Positions 1-5,964 of a DNA stretch of 13,853 nucleotides are shown here, piece after piece. Position 1 is the first letter of the stretch. Each line of letters opens with the position of its first letter. The notes under the pieces are model-generated. The model made no database searches and was not told the DNA's origin. It worked only from the letters and a program-made list of their open reading frames with translations. Source of the DNA: DATKLX01 sp035542155 (lineage in GTDB: Bacteria; Chloroflexota; Anaerolineae; Anaerolineales; Anaerolineaceae); the NCBI GenBank assembly GCA_035542155.1, contig DATKLX010000241.1:1-13853 (forward strand), in the 5' to 3' direction. The position numbers were made by a program, and so were the translations under genes.

Positions 1-123
1 ACCACCCATTACAACGACCCGCACATCCTGGCCGAGGTCAGCCGCAACCTGGGCGAGCCGATGGTGGGCCGCCAGATCGCCGCCCTCCCCGAGGCCGAGC
101 TGATCGCTTCCCGCGGCTGGTGA
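1..123 (+). CDS. pdxS: PdxS, pyridoxal 5'-phosphate synthase lyase subunit (3' end only)
   Basis: The first 40 codons read in frame to a TGA stop and match the C-terminal end of PdxS. They show the TTH(Y/F) motif, the 'ILAEVSRNLGEPMVG' segment and the terminal 'RGW' that closes this family. PdxS condenses ribose or ribulose 5-phosphate, glyceraldehyde 3-phosphate and PdxT-derived ammonia into PLP in the cytoplasm. The gene begins outside the window, so active-site lysines cannot be checked. A following pdxT would be usual, but none is present downstream here. No convincing terminator is visible between the stop and the next promoter. The assignment rests on recall of the family C-terminus. 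Confidence 0.82.
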   Translation, partial: TTHYNDPHILAEVSRNLGEPMVGRQIAALPEAELIASRGW

Positions 124-180
124 GGGCCTGCTCATGAAGATTTGATCCCGGTTCTGTGATAAACATCATCTCAGATAATC

Positions 181-209
181 CTGTTTTTCAGGGAGATCTC
201 GAGTATAAT
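181..209 (+). promoter_or_regulatory. Probable sigma70-type promoter of the B12 operon
   Basis: A perfect TATAAT lies at 204-209, about 40 bases before the riboswitch core. With a 17-base spacer the -35 position holds CTGTTT (181-186), which is a poor match. Transcription would start near 216, leaving room for the whole aptamer in the leader. The -10 is strong and the position fits; the -35 is weak. Confidence 0.5.
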
Positions 210-249
210 CAGGCTGTAGTGCTTCATGCTTAACAACCCAATCGATGGT

Positions 250-415
250 GGATGGAAGCGCCCTTCCCCCGGATGGGAGGGCTCAGGCAAACCGCCGAGG
301 CGAAACCGGTGAGAGTCCGGTGCTGTCGCGCAACTGTAAGTTAGCCGTGTCGAGCTAACGAGCCAGGTCGACCGCTTCCCTCTGACATTCCTGATCCTCG
401 CAGAAGGGAGAGCGG
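250..415 (+). ncRNA. Cobalamin (B12) riboswitch in the btuF leader
   Basis: The conserved core of the cobalamin aptamer is readable in order: GAAACCGGTGAGAGTCC (302-318), the B12-box region GCTGTCGCGCAACTGTA (322-338), a short hairpin GTTAGC/GCTAAC (340-345 with 354-359), and GAGCCAGGTCGACC (360-373). The RNA binds a cobalamin and switches expression of the gene behind it, here a B12 uptake and salvage operon, which agrees well. The 5' limit is approximate. GGAAGCG (254-260) can pair with CGCTTCC (373-379) as a closing helix. The loop of the 340-359 hairpin (GTGTCG, 347-352) can pair with TGACAT (383-388) in the next hairpin, like the L5-L13 kissing contact of this family. Core identity is certain enough; the pairings are my reading by eye. 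Confidence 0.92.
372..415 (+). promoter_or_regulatory. Riboswitch expression platform: hairpin burying the btuF ribosome binding site
   Basis: CCGCTTCCCT (372-381) pairs with AGGGA-G-AGCGG (405-415), giving ten base pairs with one bulged G. The Shine-Dalgarno sequence AGGGAG (405-410), eight bases before the ATG at 419, lies inside this stem, so translation would be blocked when it forms. The stem shares bases 373-379 with the possible aptamer closing helix, so the two pairings exclude each other. Its loop carries the bases that can kiss the aptamer hairpin loop. The layout matches the translational type of B12 switch. Which state cobalamin favours is an inference from the family. Confidence 0.65.
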
Positions 416-418
416 AAT

Positions 419-1414
419 ATGGCTGGTGCAAAAAACCATAAGCTGACCTCAACACCCTGTCTTCGTAACAGGGTTTTTTGTTTTTTGATCCTGGTCCTCG
501 CGGCGGCCTGCGCGCCGTCCGCTGCTGGCGGCCCCACCCGGGCACCGTCCCCGGCGCCCACCCAATCCCCCATCTCGCTAACCGACGGGTTGAACAACAC
601 CCTCGTCCTGGAGCATCCTGCCCGGCGGGTGGTTTCCCTCGCTCCGTCCAACACCGAAATCCTCTTCGCGGTCGGCGCCGGCGATCAGGTCGTGGGCCGT
701 GATTCCATCAGTGACTATCCCGATCGAGCCAAAACCCTGTCCGATGTGGGGGGTGGATTCGGCGCGATCAACACCGAGAGGATCGTTTCTCTCAAGCCAG
801 ACCTGATCCTGGCCACCGAGATCACCCCACCCGATCAGGTAACGGCGCTGCAAGATCTGCATCTGAACGTTTTTTACCTCAAAAATCCGCTCAGCCTGGA
901 TGACATGTACCATAACCTCGCCACGGTCGCCCGCCTGGTCGGGCATGAAGCCGAAACGGACCGTTTGATCCAATCCCTGAAGGCCCGGGTATCCGCGGTG
1001 ACTGCCAAAACCTCCACCCTGCAGGAGCGGCCCACGGTCTTTTACGAGCTGGACAGCACCGATCCAAACGCGCCCTGGACTTCTGGCCCTGGAACGTTCA
1101 TCGACGTGCTCCTCACCCAGGCCGGTGGAAAAAACCTGGGCAACAGCCTCGGTTCGGCCTGGGGCCAGATGTCGGTCGAGAAGCTGCTGACCGAGAACCC
1201 GGATTACATCTTGCTGGGTGATTTCACCTACGGTGGGGTCACCCCACAACAGGTTGCCGCTCGCCCGGGCTGGCAAAAACTGGGCGCGGTCCAGGCTCAA
1301 CGGGTGTTCACCTTCGACGATAACCTGGTCAGCCGTCCCGGCCCGCGCCTGGTCGATGGGCTGGAAGCCCTGGCAAAGCTGCTCCATCCGGATTTGTTCA
1401 AGACCACTCCATGA
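419..1414 (+). CDS. btuF: BtuF-like cobalamin-binding lipoprotein of an ABC importer
   Basis: A 331-residue substrate-binding protein of the periplasmic-binding type 2 fold used for B12, haem and ferric siderophores. The N-terminus has Arg16 and Arg18, a hydrophobic run and a lipobox-like LAAAC with Cys31, followed by a Pro/Ala/Thr/Ser-rich linker, so it should be a membrane-anchored lipoprotein. The domain starts with 'RRVVSLAPSNTEILFAVGAG' and continues with 'VSLKPDLILA' and a C-terminal lobe ending near residue 325. The ATG at 419 is chosen because an AGGGAG sequence stands eight bases upstream and the positively charged n-region is only complete from this start. A B12 riboswitch upstream, permease and ATPase genes downstream, and cobT/cobU in the same run make cobalamin or cobinamide the likely ligand. 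The sequence alone would not exclude a siderophore. The signal-peptide codons overlap a terminator-like hairpin. Confidence 0.88.
   Translation: MAGAKNHKLTSTPCLRNRVFCFLILVLAAACAPSAAGGPTRAPSPAPTQSPISLTDGLNNTLVLEHPARRVVSLAPSNTEILFAVGAGDQVVGRDSISDYPDRAKTLSDVGGGFGAINTERIVSLKPDLILATEITPPDQVTALQDLHLNVFYLKNPLSLDDMYHNLATVARLVGHEAETDRLIQSLKARVSAVTAKTSTLQERPTVFYELDSTDPNAPWTSGPGTFIDVLLTQAGGKNLGNSLGSAWGQMSVEKLLTENPDYILLGDFTYGGVTPQQVAARPGWQKLGAVQAQRVFTFDDNLVSRPGPRLVDGLEALAKLLHPDLFKTTP
454..486 (+). terminator. Intrinsic-terminator-like hairpin inside the btuF signal-peptide codons
   Basis: ACCCTGT (454-460) and ACAGGGT (468-474) form a perfect 7-bp stem with a 7-base loop. It is followed by TTTTTTGTTTTTT (474-486). 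It lies 35 bases after the btuF start codon, within the mRNA leader/early coding region controlled by the riboswitch. The U-tract encodes the hydrophobic Val-Phe-Cys-Phe-Leu of the lipoprotein signal. It may act as an attenuator when translation is blocked, or be fortuitous. Confidence 0.55.
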
Positions 1415-2439
1415 CTCGGAATCCGAATCAGTATCTGGTCAACTTTTTCGCTCTGATCCTCGCCGCGGCCCTCAGTGTGGCGGTCGGCTCGGTCGTGATC
1501 CCTCCCGGGACGCTAGCGCGGATTCTTCTGGCCCGGCTCCCGGGGGCTCTCATCCAGCCGGACTGGCCGGAAACCTTTTCGGTGATCGTATTTCAGGTTC
1601 GTGTTCCCCATACCGCCTTGATCCTGCTGGCCGGAGCGGCCCTGGGCAGCAGCGGGGCGGCCTACCAGGGCCTTTTCCGCAATCCGCTGGCCGATCCCTA
1701 CCTGATCGGCGTGGCCTCCGGCGCCGGGCTGGGAGCGGTGCTGGCTATGAGCTGGCAGTGGCAGATCTCGGTCCTGGGCTTGTATGCGGTCCCGGCAGCC
1801 GCGTTTATCGGGGCGCTGCTCACGGTAACCCTGGTATATTTTCTGGCGCGAGTCGGGGGCGCCGCCCCCACCGCCAACCTGATCCTGGCCGGCGTGGCAG
1901 GCAGCGCCTTTATGAACGCGCTGACCTCTTTTTTAATGCTCGGCTCCAACCAGGAAATCCGCCGCGCCCTGAACTGGCTGCTGGGCGGCGGCTCGATGAG
2001 CGGTTGGCAGCCGGTCCTGGCGATGCTGCCCTACCTCATCCCGGGAGCGACGGTCTTGATGGCTTCGGGCCACGCCCTGAACGTCCTCCAGTTCGGGGAT
2101 GAACAGGCCCAGCAGATGGGGCTACCCGTGGAGCGTAGCAAGGTGGTCATCATCGCGGCCGCCTCCCTGACCGCGGCCTCCGCGGTCGCCTTCGCGGGGA
2201 TCATCGGTTTTATAGGCCTGATCGTCCCCCACGTCATCCGCATGGTCTGGGGGCCGGATTATCGCCAGATCATCCCCCTCTCTTTCCTGGGGGGTGGGGT
2301 CAGCCTGCTCCTGGCTGATTTTCTGGCGCGGACTGTGCTGGCTCCCCAGGTTCTTCCGGTGGGGATCGTTACGGCGCTGGCCGGCGCCCCGTTTTTCCTG
2401 TGGGTCCTGCGCAGGGCAAAATCTGGCAATATAGGGTGA
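1411..2439 (+). CDS. btuC: BtuC-like permease of the B12 ABC importer (FecCD family)
   Basis: A 342-residue, very hydrophobic protein of the FecCD/BtuC family, with about ten membrane helices expected. Recognisable family signatures are the early 'VFQVRVPHTALILLAGAALGSSGAAYQGLFRNPLADPYLIG' region, the cytoplasmic loop 'GDEQAQQMGLPVERSK', 'GFIGLIVPHVIRM', and the end 'LPVGIVTALAGAPFFLWVLRR'. A dimer forms the channel through which the binding protein delivers cobalamin across the inner membrane. Its ATG overlaps the btuF stop by four bases (ATGA), so the two are translationally coupled. Length and motifs are normal for the family. Haem or siderophore permeases look alike, so the B12 role rests on the riboswitch and on cobT/cobU. 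Confidence 0.88.
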   Translation: MTRNPNQYLVNFFALILAAALSVAVGSVVIPPGTLARILLARLPGALIQPDWPETFSVIVFQVRVPHTALILLAGAALGSSGAAYQGLFRNPLADPYLIGVASGAGLGAVLAMSWQWQISVLGLYAVPAAAFIGALLTVTLVYFLARVGGAAPTANLILAGVAGSAFMNALTSFLMLGSNQEIRRALNWLLGGGSMSGWQPVLAMLPYLIPGATVLMASGHALNVLQFGDEQAQQMGLPVERSKVVIIAAASLTAASAVAFAGIIGFIGLIVPHVIRMVWGPDYRQIIPLSFLGGGVSLLLADFLARTVLAPQVLPVGIVTALAGAPFFLWVLRRAKSGNIG

Positions 2440-2456
2440 AAGGCAAGAGGTGAAGT

Positions 2457-3269
2457 ATGCTGGAAATCGATGCGATCGCTGTGAGCCTGGCCGGGCGATC
2501 TATCTTGAAAAATGTTTCCTTGAACGTGGCCCCCGGCGAGGTGGTGACCGTAGTGGGTCCCAATGGCGCCGGCAAGTCGACGCTGCTGCGCGCGGTCAGC
2601 GGGGCTCTCCCCCTGAGCGCTGGCTGCGTCCGCGTGGGGAGCACCGATATCCGCGGGCTGAGGCCTCATCAGCTTGCCCGCCGGCTAGCCGTGGTTTCCC
2701 AGGCGCGCAGCCTCCCCGGGGCCTATACCGTGGAGGACACCGTCCTACTTGGACGCACCGCCTATATGAACTGGCTCGGCCAGCCCGGGGAAAAAGACCG
2801 CCTCGCTGTCCAAAACGCCCTGGCGCTGACTCAAACGGACCATCTGGCCCACCGCGTGGTGGGTGAGCTGTCGGGCGGCGAGCAGCAGCGGGTCCTGCTG
2901 GCCCGCGCCCTGGCCCAGGAAACCCCTCTGCTGCTCCTCGATGAGCCTGCCACTTACCTGGACCTTCAGCACCAATCCAACCTTCTCTCCCTGCTCCGGA
3001 GGCTGGCGCTGGAAAAAAGCCTGGCGGTGTTGATGGTCCTGCACGAGCTCAGCCTCGCCGGCCAGTATTCCGACCGGATCGCCCTGCTGAACTGCGGCCG
3101 GCTGCAGGCTGTCGGCGCCCCCAACGCGGTCCTGACCGCCGAAAATCTGACCTCCGTCTTCAGCGTCCCCATCCAGGTCATCCCCCATCCCGATTTTGGG
3201 ACGCCTCTGGTCATCCCGGACGGCCGGGCCGATCGACTCCGCGCGACTCAATCCATTTATCACGGTTAG
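2457..3269 (+). CDS. btuD: BtuD-like ATPase of the B12 ABC importer
   Basis: A 270-residue ABC ATPase with every nucleotide-binding motif in order: Walker A GPNGAGKST (34-42), Q-loop Gln82, signature LSGGEQ (138-143), Walker B LLLLDEP (158-164) and switch His196. It resembles the FecE/BtuD/HmuV group of type II importers. It would sit on the cytoplasmic face of the btuC product and power uptake. The ATG at 2457 follows an AGAGGTG ribosome binding site (2446-2452) and lies 17 bases after the btuC stop. About 30 residues follow the usual domain end ('VIPHPDFGTPLVIP...'), a short tail common in this group. No defect is seen. Confidence 0.9.
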   Translation: MLEIDAIAVSLAGRSILKNVSLNVAPGEVVTVVGPNGAGKSTLLRAVSGALPLSAGCVRVGSTDIRGLRPHQLARRLAVVSQARSLPGAYTVEDTVLLGRTAYMNWLGQPGEKDRLAVQNALALTQTDHLAHRVVGELSGGEQQRVLLARALAQETPLLLLDEPATYLDLQHQSNLLSLLRRLALEKSLAVLMVLHELSLAGQYSDRIALLNCGRLQAVGAPNAVLTAENLTSVFSVPIQVIPHPDFGTPLVIPDGRADRLRATQSIYHG

Positions 3270-3275
3270 CCAGCC

Positions 3276-4328
3276 ATGCAGCTCGAAACCCTCATCTCCA
3301 GGATCGTCCCACTCGACGAGCGGGCCATGCAGGCGGCTCGAGAACGCCAGGACCGCCTGACCAAGCCGCAAGGCAGCCTGGGCCGCCTGGAAAACCTGTC
3401 GATCCAGGTAGCAGGAATTACCGGCCAACCGATCCCACATATCCAGAAGAAGCTGGTCGCGGTGATGGCCGGCGACCATGGGGTCGCCGCCGCCGGGGTC
3501 TCTGCCTATCCGCAGGACGTGACCGCGCAGATGGTGCTCAACTTTCTCCGCGGCGGGGCCGCCATCAACGTCCTCTCCCGCCACGTCGGCGCGCGGGTCG
3601 TCGTGGTGGATATGGGCGTCGCCCAGGACCTGGACCCACACCCCGGGTTGGTCGATAAAAAGATCGCCCGCGGGACCGGCAACATCGCCCGTGAGCCGGC
3701 CATGACCCGCGCCCAGGCCAGGGAGGCCCTCCTCGCCGGGGCGAGCGTCGTCGAGGCTGAGCTGGACGCGGGCCTGGACCTGCTCGCCACGGGCGACATG
3801 GGCATCGGCAACACCACTCCCTCCGCGGCAATCGCCGCGGCCCTGACCGGCTGCCCGCCGGCGCTGATCGCCGGGCGCGGAACCGGCCTGGACGACGAGG
3901 GCTACCAGCGCAAGATCCAGGTAATCCAACAGGCGCTGGACGGCAACCGCCCCGATCCGCAGGATGGGCTGGACCTGCTGGCAAAGGTAGGTGGGTTTGA
4001 GATTGGTGGCCTGGCGGGCGCAATTCTCTGCGCGGCGGCAAACCGCCGGCCGGTCGTGATCGACGGGTTTATCTCCACCGCGGCGGCGATGATCGCGGCG
4101 GTGCTGGCCCCTCAGGTGCGCTCCTACCTGATCGCCGCCCACTGCTCCCAGGAGCTGGGCCACCGGCGCATGCTCGACTGGCTGGGGGTCGAGCCGCTCT
4201 TCGACCTCCAGTTGCGCCTCGGCGAGGGGACCGGCGCGGTGCTGGCGATGTCGCTGGTCGAGGCGGCCTGCAGGCTGCTGGCAGAGATGGCCACGTTTGG
4301 CGAAGCGAGCGTCTCCGAAAAAAGCTGA
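3276..4328 (+). CDS. cobT: CobT, nicotinate-nucleotide--dimethylbenzimidazole phosphoribosyltransferase
   Basis: A 350-residue protein with the full set of CobT signatures: 'LTKPQGSLGRLE' near the N-terminus, 'MAGDHGVAAAGVSAYP', 'GDMGIGNTTPSAAI', 'GRGTGLDD' and 'LRLGEGTGAVLAM'. Glu317 in the last motif corresponds to the catalytic base known in Salmonella CobT. The enzyme transfers ribose phosphate from nicotinate mononucleotide to dimethylbenzimidazole, making alpha-ribazole phosphate, the lower-ligand nucleotide of B12. It starts six bases after btuD with no clear Shine-Dalgarno sequence, so it probably depends on coupling to btuD translation. With cobU next to it, it supports salvage of imported cobinamide. 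CobS, which joins the two halves, is not in the window. Confidence 0.95.
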   Translation: MQLETLISRIVPLDERAMQAARERQDRLTKPQGSLGRLENLSIQVAGITGQPIPHIQKKLVAVMAGDHGVAAAGVSAYPQDVTAQMVLNFLRGGAAINVLSRHVGARVVVVDMGVAQDLDPHPGLVDKKIARGTGNIAREPAMTRAQAREALLAGASVVEAELDAGLDLLATGDMGIGNTTPSAAIAAALTGCPPALIAGRGTGLDDEGYQRKIQVIQQALDGNRPDPQDGLDLLAKVGGFEIGGLAGAILCAAANRRPVVIDGFISTAAAMIAAVLAPQVRSYLIAAHCSQELGHRRMLDWLGVEPLFDLQLRLGEGTGAVLAMSLVEAACRLLAEMATFGEASVSEKS

Positions 4329-4362
4329 TCGCCGGCCGGTTTTTCCAAGAGGAAGGAGCAAG

Positions 4363-4941
4363 ATGGGACGTTTGACCCTGATCCTGGGGGGCGCGCGCAG
4401 CGGGAAATCGACCTTTGCCGGGCAACTGGCCCTGGAAAGCGGCAAACAGGTGGCCTACGTCGCCACGGCCCGCGCCCTGGACACGGAGATGGAAAAGCGC
4501 ATCGCGGTCCACCAGCGGGAGCGGCCGGGTTCCTGGACGACGCTGGAAATTCCTTCCCGGCTGGGCAGCCTGAGGGATCTCCTTCCCTCCTCCGCCCAAC
4601 TGGTCCTCGTCGACTGCCTGACCATGCTGGCGACCAACATCCTCCTGGACGTGACCGAGGACGTCGACCATCCGGACGAAGAGGCCGCGACGGCGCGGAT
4701 GGCGGCTGAGATCGCGGACCTGGCGGCGCTGGTCCAGGATAGCCCCTGGGATTGGATCATCGTCTCCAACGAGGTGGGCCTGGGCCTGGTCCCCCCCTAT
4801 CCCCTCGGCCGGATCTTCCGCGACCTGCTGGGATGGGCCAACCAGCGCCTGGCCGCCCGGGCAGATGAGGTATACTGGCTGGTAGCCGGGATCCCCGTGC
4901 CGATCCACCCATTTCGGCAATCCCAGATCACGGAAGGATGA
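4363..4941 (+). CDS. cobU: CobU, adenosylcobinamide kinase / guanylyltransferase
   Basis: A 192-residue P-loop protein beginning 'MGRLTLILGGARSGKS', the CobU/CobP N-terminal signature. The loop is followed by 'YVATA', 'D.EM.KRI..H', with His50 matching the residue guanylylated in this family, and 'NEVGLGLVP', 'FRDLLGWANQ..A' near the end. The enzyme phosphorylates adenosylcobinamide and then transfers GMP to give AdoCbi-GDP, the activated corrin half in nucleotide-loop assembly. An upstream in-frame ATG at 4297 exists, but it lies inside cobT. The ATG at 4363 is preferred because GGAAGGAG (4351-4358) stands at ideal distance and the P-loop then sits at the usual residues 9-16. It is separated from cobT by 34 bases. 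Confidence 0.94.
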   Translation: MGRLTLILGGARSGKSTFAGQLALESGKQVAYVATARALDTEMEKRIAVHQRERPGSWTTLEIPSRLGSLRDLLPSSAQLVLVDCLTMLATNILLDVTEDVDHPDEEAATARMAAEIADLAALVQDSPWDWIIVSNEVGLGLVPPYPLGRIFRDLLGWANQRLAARADEVYWLVAGIPVPIHPFRQSQITEG

Positions 4942-4943
4942 GT

Positions 4944-5255
4944 ATGCGCTCCCAGGTAAAAACGAAGCCTGAAATTTCCCCCATCCCGGTTCCGGAAGAA
5001 GAACTTGAGCCGCTGGTGCGGGTCATCATCCATAATGACGATGTCACCCCTATGGATTTTGTCGTCCAGGTGCTCGAGCGCTTCTTTTTCCTCAGCCGGC
5101 CAGACGCGCTGAACGTCATGCTCACCGCCCATTACACCGGAATGGCCATTGTCCAGGTCCTGCCCCGGGCGGAAGCTCAGAAGCGTATTGGCAAGGCGCA
5201 TTTCGCCGCCGGGATGGAAGGATATCCCCTCCACTTTTCCCTGGAAGAAGAATAA
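4944..5255 (+). CDS. clpS: ClpS, ClpAP/ClpCP protease adaptor for N-degron substrates
   Basis: A 103-residue protein with the ClpS core: 'VRVIIHNDDVTPMDFVVQVL' and 'MLTAHYTGMA'. Asn31-Asp32-Asp33, Thr35, Met37, Met59 and His63 occupy positions that in ClpS bind the N-terminal residue of a substrate; the first 24 residues are the flexible tail that engages the Clp ATPase. In-frame ATGs stand at 4938 and 4944. I chose 4944 because GGAAGG (4932-4937) directly abuts 4938 but is six bases from 4944. It is the last gene of the B12 operon, coupled to cobU by near-overlap, an unexpected partner since no B12 role of ClpS is established. No terminator hairpin is seen in the five bases before the convergent gene's end. 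Confidence 0.88.
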   Translation: MRSQVKTKPEISPIPVPEEELEPLVRVIIHNDDVTPMDFVVQVLERFFFLSRPDALNVMLTAHYTGMAIVQVLPRAEAQKRIGKAHFAAGMEGYPLHFSLEEE

Positions 5256-5260
5256 CGTCT

Positions 5261-5500
5261 TTATTGAATAGCCGGCTTTTCTTTTTTGGCTTCGCTCCTG
5301 GCTCTTTGCCAAGAATCCTTATTGATCGTTTTGCCATTCTCCAGGTGAGCAGAATAGCGGTCTCTGCCCTGCTGACACTGGCAGGTTCGACAGATGGACT
5401 GAAGATATTGTTGTTCCAGATTTCGCCGGTTATATTCTGATTCAGCTTTCCATTCACCGCATTTTCTGCACTGCCTTATCCGACACCCCTCAGAATCCAA
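5261..5500 (-). CDS. Small zinc-ribbon protein of unknown function (HNH-endonuclease-associated type)
   Basis: A 79-residue basic protein with two CxxC pairs, Cys11-Cys14 and Cys37-Cys40. Spacing and surrounding residues ('CRKCGEWKAESEYNRR' then 'QSICRTCQCQQGRDRY') resemble the zinc-binding module often found in phage-type and HNH-endonuclease proteins. No HNH catalytic motif follows: the C-terminus is a short basic tail ending 'KKEKPAIQ'. It starts at TTG (5500), with AAAGGTGA upstream on the same strand, and ends five bases from the clpS stop, tail to tail. The RBS lies in the loop of an inverted repeat and the start codon at its foot. It could be a stand-alone regulator or nucleic-acid binder, or the remnant of a longer endonuclease. 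The reading frame and cysteine pattern are seen; the role is not known. Confidence 0.6.
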   Translation of the reverse strand: MDSEGCRIRQCRKCGEWKAESEYNRRNLEQQYLQSICRTCQCQQGRDRYSAHLENGKTINKDSWQRARSEAKKEKPAIQ

Positions 5501-5530
5501 AAGGATATCACCTTTACGGGGATATCCTTT
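5500..5530 (-). terminator. Inverted repeat between tRNA-Val and the zinc-ribbon gene; possible tRNA terminator or translation hairpin
   Basis: AAAGGATATC (5500-5509) and GATATCCTTT (5521-5530) form a perfect 10-bp stem with an 11-base loop. Read on the minus strand it lies 26 bases beyond the tRNA 3' end and is followed by TTTT only in part, a weak U-tract. The same hairpin holds the start of the zinc-ribbon gene: its ribosome binding site is in the loop and its TTG begins at the stem base. Both a terminator and a translational control role are possible. Confidence 0.4.
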
Positions 5531-5555
5531 CAGAAAAATATTCCTTCATATAAGG

Positions 5556-5629
5556 TGGGCGCGGGGAGGCTCGAACTCTCGACCTCATGTGTGTGATACA
5601 TGCGCTCTGACCAACTGAGCTACGCGCCC
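5556..5629 (-). tRNA. tRNA-Val (anticodon CAC)
   Basis: The minus strand folds as a cloverleaf: acceptor GGGCGCG/CGCGCCC (7 bp), D arm GCTC/GAGC, anticodon stem CATGT/ACATG with loop ATCACAC, and T loop TTCGAGC. The anticodon CAC reads GUG, valine. The T stem has one apparent A-C mismatch. The genome encodes discriminator A and then CC-T, so the terminal CCA is added after transcription. The gene stands alone. Confidence 0.93.
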
Positions 5630-5648
5630 GGGAACCTTTTCTCCCCAG

Positions 5649-5677
5649 ATTGTACCATCCCTTCGTGAAGAAATCAA
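5649..5677 (-). promoter_or_regulatory. Promoter of tRNA-Val
   Basis: On the minus strand TTGATT (5672-5677) and TACAAT (5649-5654) are separated by exactly 17 bases, each one or two bases from the sigma70 consensus. Transcription would begin near 5642, about 13 bases before the mature tRNA 5' end. This fits a stable-RNA promoter. Confidence 0.65.
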
Positions 5678-5782
5678 TGCAAAGGATTCTATTTTTGCCA
5701 GATCGCAAACGAGATGAGAAGCCGTAGCCGGGCTTGCACCCTTGGTTCAACTCGTCGTTCAACGTTGTTTTGTTCTCAAAAA

Positions 5783-5810
5783 TTGTCATAAAAACAGAAA
5801 TAAATAATAA
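5783..5810 (+). promoter_or_regulatory. Candidate promoter for the beta-propeller protein gene, in an AT-rich gap
   Basis: The gap from 5630 to 5964 holds the tRNA promoter and then an AT-rich stretch that differs sharply from the GC-rich surroundings. Within it TTGTCA (5783-5788) and TAATAA (5805-5810) are 16 bases apart on the plus strand, a fair sigma70-like pair. The open frame of the downstream gene runs back through this region to 5734, but its residues there look non-coding (Asn/Lys/Ile-rich), so I treat it as leader. No RNA element is recognised. Confidence 0.35.
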
Positions 5811-5964
5811 CACTTTTGTAAGGAAGGGCAATCATCGAACCAAAATAGGGTATAAGGATGAAGCATATCCAATAGGGATGATCAAGGAGAAAATTTTCCA
5901 TATCTTCCGACACAGAAGATTGAAAAGAGGATGCTATACCAGCTCTTACAATCACACGGAGTCA

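Noticed and set aside
2745..4445. A 566-codon open frame on the minus strand
   Set aside because: It lies opposite btuD, cobT and the start of cobU, all of which show full family motifs. Its composition is the reverse-complement pattern of GC-rich genes, and it has no motif of its own.
5734..5964. N-terminal extension of the beta-propeller protein
   Set aside because: The residues are basic and Asn/Ile-rich from AT-rich intergenic DNA, they would place the signal peptide 78 residues inside the protein, and no ribosome binding site is seen at 5734.
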